Positions 16,732-24,503 of a stretch of DNA of 64,000 nucleotides are shown here, piece by piece; the first letter of the stretch is position 1; each line of letters begins with the position of its first letter. Source of the DNA: Pseudosporangium ferrugineum (GTDB lineage: Bacteria > Actinomycetota > Actinomycetes > Mycobacteriales > Micromonosporaceae); the NCBI RefSeq assembly GCF_003002065.1, contig NZ_PVZG01000011.1:248001-312000 (forward strand). Reading direction: 5' to 3'. Position numbers and translations under genes: made by a program. The notes below the pieces were generated by a model, which saw only the letters and a program-made list of their open reading frames with translations, was not told where the DNA came from and did not search any database.

Positions 16732-17118
16732 TCAGGCGGTGATGCGGTGGCCTACGGCCGTCAGGGTGTCCATCGCCTCGGTGAGGCGGACCTGCGGCAC
16801 GAGCAGGTAGTCCGTGTCGTACGTCGAGAAGGCGACGATGTTGACCCGGGCGTCGGCCAGCGGTCCGACCAGCGAGGCGAGTATCCCGGTCAGCGCCAGG
16901 TGCATCGGCCCCACCACGCGCAGGCAGCGCCACGCCGCCTCCACGGTGGCGCCGTCGGGGATGCGGTCGCTCGGGCAGATGACTGACATCTCGTCGGGTG
17001 CCCAGGTGACCGAGATGACGCCCTTGTCCGGACCGCTGCTGAGGGAAGCAGGCAGGGCGGATCCGGCCGGCAGCCGGCACACCGCGTACTCCTCCGGTAG
17101 CAGATCTAGATCGAGCAT
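16732..17118 (-). CDS. ACT-domain protein (aspartokinase-regulator-like)
   Basis: A 128-residue protein with two ACT-like halves, of the type seen in stand-alone amino-acid-sensing proteins (COG3603 group). It contains PDEMSVICPSDRIP, then GPMHLALTGILASLVGPLADARVNIVAFSTYDTDYLLVP in the second ACT unit. It probably binds an amino acid; the partner is unknown. The start ATG 17118 has no Shine-Dalgarno. On the minus strand TTGGGG, an 18-base spacer and TAGTGT lie just upstream, with TAGTGT 7 bases before the ATG, which fits a leaderless promoter. Confidence 0.85.
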   Translation of the reverse strand: MLDLDLLPEEYAVCRLPAGSALPASLSSGPDKGVISVTWAPDEMSVICPSDRIPDGATVEAAWRCLRVVGPMHLALTGILASLVGPLADARVNIVAFSTYDTDYLLVPQVRLTEAMDTLTAVGHRITA

Positions 17119-17205
17119 GAGGGGAACACTACGGTCCGAACCCCGTTCACCCCAATGGGTTACCGGTGCGGTGATCGCCACACGAACGGACGGACTGTTC
17201 CGGTG

Positions 17206-17676
17206 TCAGTAGCGGATCGCCGAGAAGAACGTGAGGGAGGCGACGACCCGGCCGTTCTCGAGGATCGGGGTGGCGATCGCGTCGACCGTCACGTGCCGCT
17301 CCTCGTTCGGCTGCTGGATGCGCATCAGGCCGCGGGCCAGCCGCTCGGAGGTCAGCGCGAGCCGGGGCGGGATCTTCTCGATCTCCTGCTCGGTCAGGTC
17401 GCCGCCGCCGGCGGTGAAGTCGATGAGGCGCAGGGCGCCCTCGCCGCCGAGCAGGGGACGGCCCACCACCTCGGCGCCCTTGCCCAGGCCGAGCAGGTCG
17501 CTGGCGGAGGGCGAGACGGCGACGATGCTGTAACCCACGTCGATCACCAGGCACGGCTCGACGGCCTGCCAGACCGTCGCGGCCCACCGGTCGATGTTCG
17601 AGACGAACTCCGATTCGTCCGGCGTCCGCGCCTGGGGCACGAACGCTCCCGACAGTGAGAGCTCGACGTGCGCCAC
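17206..17676 (-). CDS. PAS-domain signalling protein
   Basis: A 156-residue cytoplasmic protein. A PAS domain spans about residues 25-150: DRWAATVWQAVEPCLVIDVGYSIVAVSPSASDLLG, GRPLLGG, VTVDAIATPILENGRVVASLTFF. It has no output domain, so it must act on a partner or bind a small ligand. The start is GTG 17676, five bases after a GGAGG site; the GTG two codons upstream overlaps that site. It is upstream of the ACT gene with an 87-base gap. Confidence 0.82.
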   Translation of the reverse strand: MAHVELSLSGAFVPQARTPDESEFVSNIDRWAATVWQAVEPCLVIDVGYSIVAVSPSASDLLGLGKGAEVVGRPLLGGEGALRLIDFTAGGGDLTEQEIEKIPPRLALTSERLARGLMRIQQPNEERHVTVDAIATPILENGRVVASLTFFSAIRY

Positions 17677-17846
17677 CCGCACCTCCCTGTTATCCGTGCC
17701 TCGGGCGAACCTGACTCCGGCCGGACCGACGAAGCCGAGATCCGCGGCTCCGGAAAGGCTCCGGAACCCACCGTCTCACACTTCGAGTGTCCGGCCGGCG
17801 TCGCTCGCGTCAAGCCTCGACCACGAGCGGTGCGCTCCAAGGAACG

Positions 17847-18584
17847 TTACCGGCGGGTCGCCCGCTTGTCAGCGGCCGTTTGGCCCCCGGCGTACCAGCG
17901 GTAGTCACCGCCGGGGCGGTAGGGCGCGTTTGCCCAGGTGGCGGGGTGTTGAGCGACCTCGGAGAGTTTGTTCGCGGTGGCCGGCGAGATGCGCGCACCG
18001 CCGGCGATCAGGAGGCGGTCGAGCTCCTTGTGGGTGGCCACGAGACAGTCCTTCGGCAGGCCGTGGACGCTGATCACGCCGGAGCCGACGAAGGCCAGCA
18101 CGGGCGTCACCGGCACGGTGAGACCGACGGCGGAGCTCATGGCGCGACCGGCACGCTTCGCGTCGCGGCGCGCGTCAGCCACGTACGCGGGACGCTTGCC
18201 GTTGATCTGCACCACGTCACCGGCGATCAGGACGCGGGCGCGACCGTGGTCGGCGACGGTGACCGCGTAGACGCCACCGGGGCCGATGGCGAGGAAGCCG
18301 GCCCGTTCGTCGCTGGGGTCGTGCTCGTAGCCCAGCGAGTCGGTACGCGGCCAGTCGACGATGTGCCAGGCGGGTCCCAAGCGGTCGAGGCGGGTCAGCG
18401 CGCGGGCGCCGGCCGCTTCGAGCCGGCGCGCGTCACGTTCGGCGCGACGACGACGGGCCCACTCGACGGGGCTGGGCCGGACCGGTTCGATGGCCGCGGG
18501 CGGTGCGGCGCGTCGAGGGTCGATCGCGGGGGGTTGGGGGCGATGGGGGATGGGCAGGGCGGGGCGAGCGGGGAAGACAGTCAC
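17847..18584 (-). CDS. NERD-like (nuclease-related) domain protein, apparently lacking catalytic residues
   Basis: A 245-residue protein. The N-terminal 60 residues are Pro/Arg-rich with an RRRRAERDARR segment. From about residue 70 the pattern fits NERD proteins of actinobacteria: GPAWHIVDWPR, LAIGPGGVYAVTV, VLIAGDVVQINGKRPAYV, then ARRDAKRAGRAMSSAVG and TPVLAFVG. The usual NERD acidic residue before LxIGPGG is replaced here (ERAGFLAIGPGG), and the usual Lys after GVxxI is absent (AVTVADHG). A nuclease function is therefore doubtful. GTG 18584 is chosen because GGAGG lies 5 bases before it. Confidence 0.7.
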   Translation of the reverse strand: MTVFPARPALPIPHRPQPPAIDPRRAAPPAAIEPVRPSPVEWARRRRAERDARRLEAAGARALTRLDRLGPAWHIVDWPRTDSLGYEHDPSDERAGFLAIGPGGVYAVTVADHGRARVLIAGDVVQINGKRPAYVADARRDAKRAGRAMSSAVGLTVPVTPVLAFVGSGVISVHGLPKDCLVATHKELDRLLIAGGARISPATANKLSEVAQHPATWANAPYRPGGDYRWYAGGQTAADKRATRR

Positions 18585-18910
18585 TGCGACCTCCGGCAAA
18601 AGGTCCATCGGGCTCTCTGTCCACTACGGTAAGTGTTGGACCCGGTACAGAAGCAACCCATCGAAGGGGAAAGAAAGCGGAATGAGTGGGGATGAATGCC
18701 GCATTCACGCACAAGCTCTTTTTCCGTATGGTGCATCACGCGACCTAGGACTCCCCTGGGATCCGAAACATCCTCCGCCAAGTTAGCGTGCCCTTAGCGC
18801 GAGCGCATCCGTGTCCCGGATCTTGGCTCAACGTCACACCGCGGATGCGGACAGTGGGGACAAAAGCGGCTCGCCGCGCTGCCCGATCCCCGAGGTTCTA
18901 GGCTCGGTAC
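18585..18910. other. Divergent spacer between NERD-like gene and arginine deiminase
   Basis: A 326-base region with two divergent gene starts and lower GC than its surroundings in the middle (around 18610-18780, including a TTTTT run at 18719-18723). It contains a 15-base odd palindrome at 18693-18707. TAGGCT at 18899-18904 is a plausible -10 element for the arginine deiminase gene. No open frame with coding character is present. Confidence 0.6.
18693..18707. promoter_or_regulatory. 15-base palindrome, possible operator
   Basis: TGAATGC-C-GCATTCA: two perfect 7-base arms around one base. It lies in the divergent spacer, about 110 bases from the NERD-like start and 200 bases from the arginine deiminase start. 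Size and symmetry fit a dimeric regulator site. The regulator is unknown. Confidence 0.5.
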
Positions 18911-20215
18911 GTGCCCCCTTACGTGGACAGTGAAGTCGCCAGGCTCGCCACCGTCATGTTGCACCGGCCCGGCGCGGAGCTCGCGAGGCTGACGCCGAGG
19001 AACAACGACAGCCTTCTCTTCGACGGCATCCCCTGGGTCGGCCGCGCCCAGGAGGAGCACGACAGGTTCGCCCAGGCGCTGCGCGACCGCGGCGTCGAGG
19101 TGCTCTACCTCGGCGAGCTGCTGGAGCAGACGCTCGAGGTCGCCGAGGCCCGCGCCGAGCTGACCGAGGGGGTGCTGGCCGGCCCCCGGCTGGGCGACAG
19201 CCTGCGCGAACGGGTGGCGGCGCACCTGGCCGACCTCGGGCCCCGCGACCTCGCCCACGTGCTCATGGCCGGCCTGGCCCACGAGGAGGTCAAGCCCGGC
19301 CCGGGCAAGGCGGGCGGCCTGGTGTACGAGCTGATGGACCGGCACGACTTCGTCATCGACCCGCTGCCCAACCTGCTGTTCACCCGCGACTCCTCGGTGT
19401 GGGTACGCGACCGGGTGGCCGTCACCAGCCTCGCGATGCCCGCCCGCAACCGGGAGACCACGCTGACCCGGGCCATCTACACGCACCATCCGCGGTTCGC
19501 CGGCACTGAGCTGCTCTACACCCCCGGCCTCGAGCATGTGGAGGGTGGCGACGTGCTGCTGCTCGCCCCGAACGTGCTGGCCATCGGGGTGGGGGAACGC
19601 ACCACCCCGGCCGGCGCCGAGCGGCTCGCCCGCCGGGTGTTCGCGGCCGGGCTGGCCCACACCATCCTCGCGGTGCCGATCGCGCAGGAGCGGGCCACCA
19701 TGCACCTCGACACCGTCTGCACCATGGTGGACGTCGATGCCGTGGTGATGTATCCGAATGTGGCTGACGTGCTCACGGCGTACCCGGTGACCTCGGGTTT
19801 CGATGGTGAGCCGGTGGTGGGTGCGGCCCGGCCGTTCCTGTACGCCGCGGCGGAGGCGATGGGCATCGACCGGCTGCGGCTCATCGACACCGGCCTGGAC
19901 CCGGTGACCGCCGAGCGCGAGCAGTGGGACGACGGCAACAACACCCTCGCGCTGGCACCCCGGCTCTGCGTCGCCTATGAACGTAATGTCGAGACGAACG
20001 CCCAGCTGGAGCGGGCGGGCATCGAGGTCATCGCGATCAGCGGCTCGGAGCTCGGCTCGGGTCGTGGCGGCCCCCGCTGCATGTCCTGCCCGGTCGAGCG
20101 CGCGTCGCTCGAGTCACCCCGTAAGTGCGACACGATGAGCTCGGGCACCGGCACCTCGGCCGAGTCCGCCCTGTCCGGGAAGTCGGAGACCGCGAGCATG
20201 AGCTGCACGGGATAG
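18911..20215 (+). CDS. arcA: Arginine deiminase, with C-terminal read-through tail
   Basis: Converts arginine to citrulline and ammonia. The catalytic residues are in place: Asp160 (FTRD), Glu211 (EHVEGGD), His265 and Asp267 (MHLDTVC), and nucleophile Cys390 (RGGPRCMSCP). Family members normally end within about 20 residues of that Cys; here the frame runs to residue 434. The last 38-40 residues (Ser-rich) are encoded by the antisense strand of the convergent GH16 gene, with which it overlaps by 241 bp. No arcB or arcC is adjacent, so this is not a full deiminase pathway operon. GTG 18911 has no ribosome site, and TAGGCT 6 bases upstream suggests a leaderless mRNA. Confidence 0.93.
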   Translation: MPPYVDSEVARLATVMLHRPGAELARLTPRNNDSLLFDGIPWVGRAQEEHDRFAQALRDRGVEVLYLGELLEQTLEVAEARAELTEGVLAGPRLGDSLRERVAAHLADLGPRDLAHVLMAGLAHEEVKPGPGKAGGLVYELMDRHDFVIDPLPNLLFTRDSSVWVRDRVAVTSLAMPARNRETTLTRAIYTHHPRFAGTELLYTPGLEHVEGGDVLLLAPNVLAIGVGERTTPAGAERLARRVFAAGLAHTILAVPIAQERATMHLDTVCTMVDVDAVVMYPNVADVLTAYPVTSGFDGEPVVGAARPFLYAAAEAMGIDRLRLIDTGLDPVTAEREQWDDGNNTLALAPRLCVAYERNVETNAQLERAGIEVIAISGSELGSGRGGPRCMSCPVERASLESPRKCDTMSSGTGTSAESALSGKSETASMSCTG

Positions 20216-20847
20216 CCGGGTGCCTGGCCGACCCGCTTGATCACCTTGCCGTCGACGGCGAAGGTGAGGGAATCCGGCGCCCAGTCGACCGCGTACGTGT
20301 GGAAGTCGGCGACGTCGATCTCCAGCCGGGGCGCGGACCAGTCCTCGGTGAGTGCCGGGTCCCGGAACCGGTGCAGCCCCATGCCGACCTCGCAGCTTCC
20401 GTCGCGCACCGACGAGCCGAAGATCTCCATCACGCAGATCTCGCCGGAGCGCTCCGGGACGTCCTCGATCCCGGACATCCAGAACGCCACCATGGACCGC
20501 GGCGTCACCACTCCCCGGGCGCGCACCTCGACGTGCCCGTAGAGCGGTGTATAACCCCGGAATTCGGGTTCTTCGTACGCGACCAGCAACCCGTCCCGGA
20601 ACGGCTGCCCGCCGACCGTGCTCCCCACCGGACCGGAGAAGCTCGCACTCTGGATGCCGGAGACGCGCAGCGGCCCGTCGTGCACCCCCTCGCACCACAG
20701 GCCCTGCTCCGGCGGGATGCTGAGCCGCAGCTCCCCGCCGGAGACCGTGTACGTCGCCGCCGACGCCTCCCGCGAACTCCAATGCGGCAGGTAGTGCGGC
20801 AGCCAGCGGCTGGTGTCCAGCGCGTCCCCGGCGAAGAGCTCCTCCAC
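19975..20847 (-). CDS. GH16-family glycoside hydrolase, cytoplasmic, with read-through tail
   Basis: A 290-residue protein with a laminarinase-like GH16 fold (ELFAGDALDTSRWLPHYLPHW, GHVEVRARGVVTPRSMVAFWMSG, EIDVADFHTYAVDWAPDSLTFAVDGK). The catalytic Glu pair is Glu136 and Glu141 in EICVMEIFG; the usual middle Asp of ExDxxE is Cys, as I recall for a group of actinobacterial relatives. There is no signal peptide. The fold ends near residue 244 (IVSHLRG), and the remaining 46 residues are antisense to the arginine deiminase gene. Start GTG 20847 lies 6 bases after the DUF5926 stop, so it is probably in that operon. Substrate unknown. Confidence 0.82.
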   Translation of the reverse strand: MEELFAGDALDTSRWLPHYLPHWSSREASAATYTVSGGELRLSIPPEQGLWCEGVHDGPLRVSGIQSASFSGPVGSTVGGQPFRDGLLVAYEEPEFRGYTPLYGHVEVRARGVVTPRSMVAFWMSGIEDVPERSGEICVMEIFGSSVRDGSCEVGMGLHRFRDPALTEDWSAPRLEIDVADFHTYAVDWAPDSLTFAVDGKVIKRVGQAPGYPVQLMLAVSDFPDRADSAEVPVPELIVSHLRGDSSDARSTGQDMQRGPPRPEPSSEPLIAMTSMPARSSWAFVSTLRS

Positions 20848-20853
20848 GACCGG

Positions 20854-21735
20854 CTACCGCAGGGTGAGCTGCCGGCCGATCAGTCCCTGCTTCGCGCGGC
20901 GGGCCGCGGCGTCGAGCGGCCCGGTCTCGGCGAGGGTGTCGGCGTAGCGCTTGGCGAAGTCGGCCAGCGGTGCCTCCCAGTCGGCGCCCTCCGGCTCGCC
21001 CGGCAGGTCCCACACCGGCACGAGGAGCCCGTGCGCGCGGAACATGCCGGCGAACTTGGTGTCCTCGCCGAGCAGCAGGTCACCGACCGCCGAGAGCCGG
21101 GCCAGGGCGTCCAGCGCCGCGTCCTCTGGGTCGGGGAGGACCCAGCGGACGTGGGCCTTGTCCGGCACCCGGCACCAGTACGCCGCGTGCGCCGCCGACA
21201 ACCGCACCGTCGGGTAGATCGACGCGTTCGCCCGCTCGAGCGACGCCTTCACGGTGGCGTCCTCGGCCTGCTCGGCGTCGAGCCAGTACTCGAAGCCCTC
21301 GTGCATCTCGACCTCGAGCGGGCCGTCCACGAGGATGTCCTGGAGCCGCGGGCCCTCGCCGGGGAGCGCGGGCACGGCCACGGTCGCGCCCGGCTCGGTG
21401 CGCAACGCGCACAGGATCGCCTCGGCGACGTCGCGCGACACGTCCCCGGACTGGATGTGGCGCTGGAGGCCGACGAACACGCGGCCGTCCTGACGGGTCA
21501 TCGCGGGCCAGGCCATCGGCAGGACCGTGGAGAGGGTGACCGGGCGGTCGCCGTACTCCTCGAGGATCTCCGGCTTGAGGGTCAGCGGCGCCGAGGCGGC
21601 CGGGACCAGTTCGCGCAGGGCGATCCACTCGGTCTCGTCGGCCAGGCCCTCGAACGGCCGGGCGACGAAGATGTCACGCACCTTGGGCTTGGACGCCGCG
21701 CCGGCGGCTCGGGGGTTCTTTCGACGCTTGCTCAC
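20854..21735 (-). CDS. DUF5926 family protein
   Basis: A 293-residue protein matching the actinobacterial DUF5926 family, often mislabelled as SecA-related. It has a basic N-terminus (SKRRKNPRAAG), then KVRDIFVARPFEGLADETEWIALRELVPAA-type opening and further blocks such as VFVGLQRHIQSGDVSRD and EMHEGFEYWL. The function is unknown. The GH16 gene follows after 6 bases, so they are probably co-transcribed. Confidence 0.85.
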   Translation of the reverse strand: MSKRRKNPRAAGAASKPKVRDIFVARPFEGLADETEWIALRELVPAASAPLTLKPEILEEYGDRPVTLSTVLPMAWPAMTRQDGRVFVGLQRHIQSGDVSRDVAEAILCALRTEPGATVAVPALPGEGPRLQDILVDGPLEVEMHEGFEYWLDAEQAEDATVKASLERANASIYPTVRLSAAHAAYWCRVPDKAHVRWVLPDPEDAALDALARLSAVGDLLLGEDTKFAGMFRAHGLLVPVWDLPGEPEGADWEAPLADFAKRYADTLAETGPLDAAARRAKQGLIGRQLTLR

Positions 21736-21832
21736 GGCGACCCAGCCTAGGCGGTGCCGCGACGATCCGGGGTACGCGGCCCACCCGTGTCCACATCGAT
21801 CTCGGATTCCTGCCCTTGGATGCCCGGGGCGC

Positions 21833-23278
21833 TCAGGCGCGCGGGAAGCGGACCTCGGCGACGGTGCCGCCGCCCTCCCGCGGGCGGAGCGACACCCAGC
21901 CCTGCTGCCGTTCCACGATCCGCCGCACGAGGTAGAGGCCGAGCCCGGCGCCCGGGTTGCGGGCCTGGTCCGCGGTGCCGCCCTGCCAGTACCGCTCGAA
22001 GGCGCGCTCGATGTGCTCGGGGCGTACGCCGACGCCGCGGTCGGCGACCCGGAACATGACCGTGGCCTCGTCGGCCGCCGCGGTCACCGTCACCTCGGTG
22101 TCGGCCGGCGAATACTTGTCGGCGTTCGTGGCCAGCTCGGTGAGGACCGTGGCGAGGGAATCCCGGTCGCCGAACGCCTTGGGCAGGTCGCCGGGCAGGT
22201 TCTCCAGCACGAGCCGGCGGCTCAGGTCGGCGGGGAGCTCGTCGGCCGCCGCGCGCAGGGCCTCCGCCAGGTCGAAAGGCCCCGGCGGGGAGCCGCCGAC
22301 CTCGCCGTCGTCGCTGGTGGCCGAGAGCAGCCGGTCGACGAGCCGGGCCAGCTCGCCGGCGCGGGCGTTGACCACGCGTACCGCCTCCTGGCGCCCCTCC
22401 TCGCCGAGGGACTCCCAGTGGTTGGTGAGGGTGTCGGCGTACCCCTTGATCACGGTGACGGGGGTGCGCAGCTCGTGGCTGGTGACCGCGACGAAGAGGT
22501 CGCGGTCCTCGTGCCGGCGGTCCTGGTCGGTGGAGTCGCGGAAGGTCACCACGCGCATCGCCGGGGTGCCGGGCAGGTCGCCGGCGGTCACCTTCAGCCA
22601 GCGCCCGGACGGCAGGCGGTGGACGAGCACCTGCCCCGGCGGCGGTACGGGGAAGGGAAGCTCGCGGTCCAGCGTCTCGGCGGCCGTACGCCCGGTGAGC
22701 CGCTCGGCGGCCGGGTTCCACAGCTGCACGACGCGGTGGCGGTCGACGATGGCCAGCCCGTCGGCGAGCGCGGCCACCACCGGGCCGGCGCCGTGCACGG
22801 GCAGGCCGGTCTGGTCGCCGTACATGTGGGCGACCTGGGCGGCGAGCAGCTCGATGACCGCGTGGTGCTCCGGGGTGGGTTCGCCGGCATCGTCGCCGTA
22901 CGACACGTGCAGGGCGCCGACGATCAGGCCGCCGACCTCGCACCGCCCCGCGAGCAGGTGGTGCACCCCGTCCCGGTCGGCATGGCGCTTGCGCATCTCG
23001 TGGAACGGGATGACCCGGGTGCGGCCGCCGGCGGACGGGTCGGCGTCGAGGCGCGGCACGCGCTGGCCCACCGAGCGGGTGCAGGCGCCGGTCGCCGCGA
23101 TGATCCGGCCGTGGCGAGGGCTGTACTCGGCGAAGCCCGCGCCGATGCCGCCCAGCACCTCCCGGGCCAGGGAGACCAGCTGGTTCAGCGCGGCGAGCCC
23201 GGTTTCGCCCGCATTGATCCGGTCGAGGAGCGCGATCTGCCCTCGCGTGAGCGCGGCGTAATCGGGTCGATCCGGCAT
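21833..23278 (-). CDS. Sensor histidine kinase, GAF-PAS-HisKA-HATPase
   Basis: A 481-residue soluble kinase with no transmembrane segment. A GAF domain spans about residues 25-150, then a PAS domain (GLAIVDRHRVVQLWNPAAERLTG). HisKA follows with the phosphoacceptor His268 in TSHELRTPV. The HATPase_c has N box ELATNADKYS, G1 DRGVGV and G2 GAGLGLYLV. The input is presumably a soluble ligand. No response regulator is adjacent, so its partner is elsewhere. ATG 23278 is the start. Confidence 0.93.
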   Translation of the reverse strand: MPDRPDYAALTRGQIALLDRINAGETGLAALNQLVSLAREVLGGIGAGFAEYSPRHGRIIAATGACTRSVGQRVPRLDADPSAGGRTRVIPFHEMRKRHADRDGVHHLLAGRCEVGGLIVGALHVSYGDDAGEPTPEHHAVIELLAAQVAHMYGDQTGLPVHGAGPVVAALADGLAIVDRHRVVQLWNPAAERLTGRTAAETLDRELPFPVPPPGQVLVHRLPSGRWLKVTAGDLPGTPAMRVVTFRDSTDQDRRHEDRDLFVAVTSHELRTPVTVIKGYADTLTNHWESLGEEGRQEAVRVVNARAGELARLVDRLLSATSDDGEVGGSPPGPFDLAEALRAAADELPADLSRRLVLENLPGDLPKAFGDRDSLATVLTELATNADKYSPADTEVTVTAAADEATVMFRVADRGVGVRPEHIERAFERYWQGGTADQARNPGAGLGLYLVRRIVERQQGWVSLRPREGGGTVAEVRFPRA

Positions 23279-23333
23279 GCTGCGAGTCTGCCTCGCTTCC
23301 GCCGGTTTGGGCAGGGCGGTTCGTGGGGATCTT

Positions 23334-23346
23334 GCCGATTATCGGC
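23334..23346 (-). terminator. Small hairpin after the GDPD operon
   Basis: GCCGAT-T-ATCGGC, extendable by G-U pairs to about seven base pairs, lies 16 bases beyond the stop of the GDPD gene. It has no U-run. It is a weak candidate for the transcription end of the LCP-rhodanese-GDPD operon. Confidence 0.35.
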
Positions 23347-23361
23347 GGGGAGTGGCCAGGG

Positions 23362-24156
23362 TCACACTCCGGGTGCGTTCTCCAGCCGGTCGATCACGAA
23401 GCGTGGGCGGTCGGTGATGATGCCGTCCGCGCCCTGGGCGAGCACGAGGTCGAGATCGGCCTCCTGGTTGACCGTCCACACGAACGTCCGGATGCCGGCG
23501 GCGCGCAGGGACTCGATCAACTGGGGCCGGGACCGGACCAGACCGACGCCCGGGCCGGCGATCCGGGCGCCGAACGGCAGCCGCCCCCGGCTCACGCCGG
23601 GAGGCAGGATCTCCAGCAGATACACGGTCGGGATGGCGGGTGCGAGCGCGCGGATCCGGCGCAGGGCGAGCGCGGCGAAGGACATCACGGTCACGCGTAC
23701 GGGCGAGTCGGGCACCGGATCGGCCAGCTTGTGCCGCCGGAGCGTCTCGACCAGCCGGCGCTCGACCTCGGCTCCGTAGCGTGACGGATGTTTGGTCTCG
23801 ATGAGTAACTGCACGGGCCGCCCGGTGTCACGCAGCGCCTCCAGGAGCGCGTCCAGGGTGAGCAGCCGGGTGTGCTCGCCCAGCGGCTCCTCCAGCTCCG
23901 CCGAGGAGGGGTGCCACGACCCGAAATCGAGCGCGTCGAGCTCCGCCAGGGTCTTGGTGCTCACCCGGCCCCGGCCGTTGCTGGTGCGGTCGAGACGCCG
24001 GTCGTGGACGCACACGAGGTGCCCGTCGCGGGTCAGCCGGACGTCGCACTCCACGCCGTCGGCACCCTCGTGGAGTGCCCGAAGGTACGCGGCGAGGGTG
24101 TGCTCGGGCAGCGCGTCGGCACCGCCCCGGTGGGCGAAGACGAGCGGCCGGCTCAC
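23362..24156 (-). CDS. glpQ: Glycerophosphodiester phosphodiesterase
   Basis: A 264-residue cytoplasmic GDPD that splits glycerophosphodiesters into sn-glycerol 3-phosphate and an alcohol. Catalytic motifs: HRGG at residue 9, GADGVECDVRLTRDGHLVCVHD, and ETKHP; the C-terminus has FVWTVN and GADGIITDRP. There is no signal peptide, unlike secreted GlpQ. It overlaps the rhodanese gene by 4 bp, so translation is coupled. Confidence 0.93.
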   Translation of the reverse strand: MSRPLVFAHRGGADALPEHTLAAYLRALHEGADGVECDVRLTRDGHLVCVHDRRLDRTSNGRGRVSTKTLAELDALDFGSWHPSSAELEEPLGEHTRLLTLDALLEALRDTGRPVQLLIETKHPSRYGAEVERRLVETLRRHKLADPVPDSPVRVTVMSFAALALRRIRALAPAIPTVYLLEILPPGVSRGRLPFGARIAGPGVGLVRSRPQLIESLRAAGIRTFVWTVNQEADLDLVLAQGADGIITDRPRFVIDRLENAPGV

Positions 24157-24488
24157 AGCACGCGGGCCGGCTGACCGTTCTCACTGACGACGTCGCGCCC
24201 GTCGGCGGCCCAGGCCTGCATGCCGCCGTCGAGGTTGCGCACGTTGTCCCACCCGTTGCCCATGAGATAGGAGACGACCTGGCCGGAGCGCCCGCCGGAG
24301 CGGCACACCACGACGACCTCGGTGTCGTGCGGGATCTCGGCGATGCGCGCCGGGACCTCCATCATGGGCAGGTGGTGGGCGGCGGGGGCGTGGCCCGCCT
24401 GCCATTCGTCGGGCTCGCGCACGTCGAGGAGATAGGCCGACGCGTCGACCTGCGCGGGCGTCACGCTGGGTACCTGAGGTCCGAACAC
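24153..24488 (-). CDS. Single-domain rhodanese-like protein
   Basis: A 111-residue rhodanese. The active-site loop CRSGGRSG has the nucleophile Cys62, and the LLDVREPDEWQAGH motif is intact. It probably moves sulfane sulfur or acts in thiol chemistry; substrate is unknown. It starts 15 bases after the LCP stop and overlaps GDPD by 4 bp, so all three genes form an operon. Confidence 0.93.
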   Translation of the reverse strand: MFGPQVPSVTPAQVDASAYLLDVREPDEWQAGHAPAAHHLPMMEVPARIAEIPHDTEVVVVCRSGGRSGQVVSYLMGNGWDNVRNLDGGMQAWAADGRDVVSENGQPARVL

Positions 24489-24503
24489 GCCCCCAGCGTA
24501 GAA

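Noticed and set aside
20097..20125. Frameshift in arginine deiminase
   Set aside because: A nearby TAA in another frame would end the protein at the expected place, but the catalytic domain is intact and one cannot tell an indel from a lost stop without relatives or reads. Reported as a finding instead.
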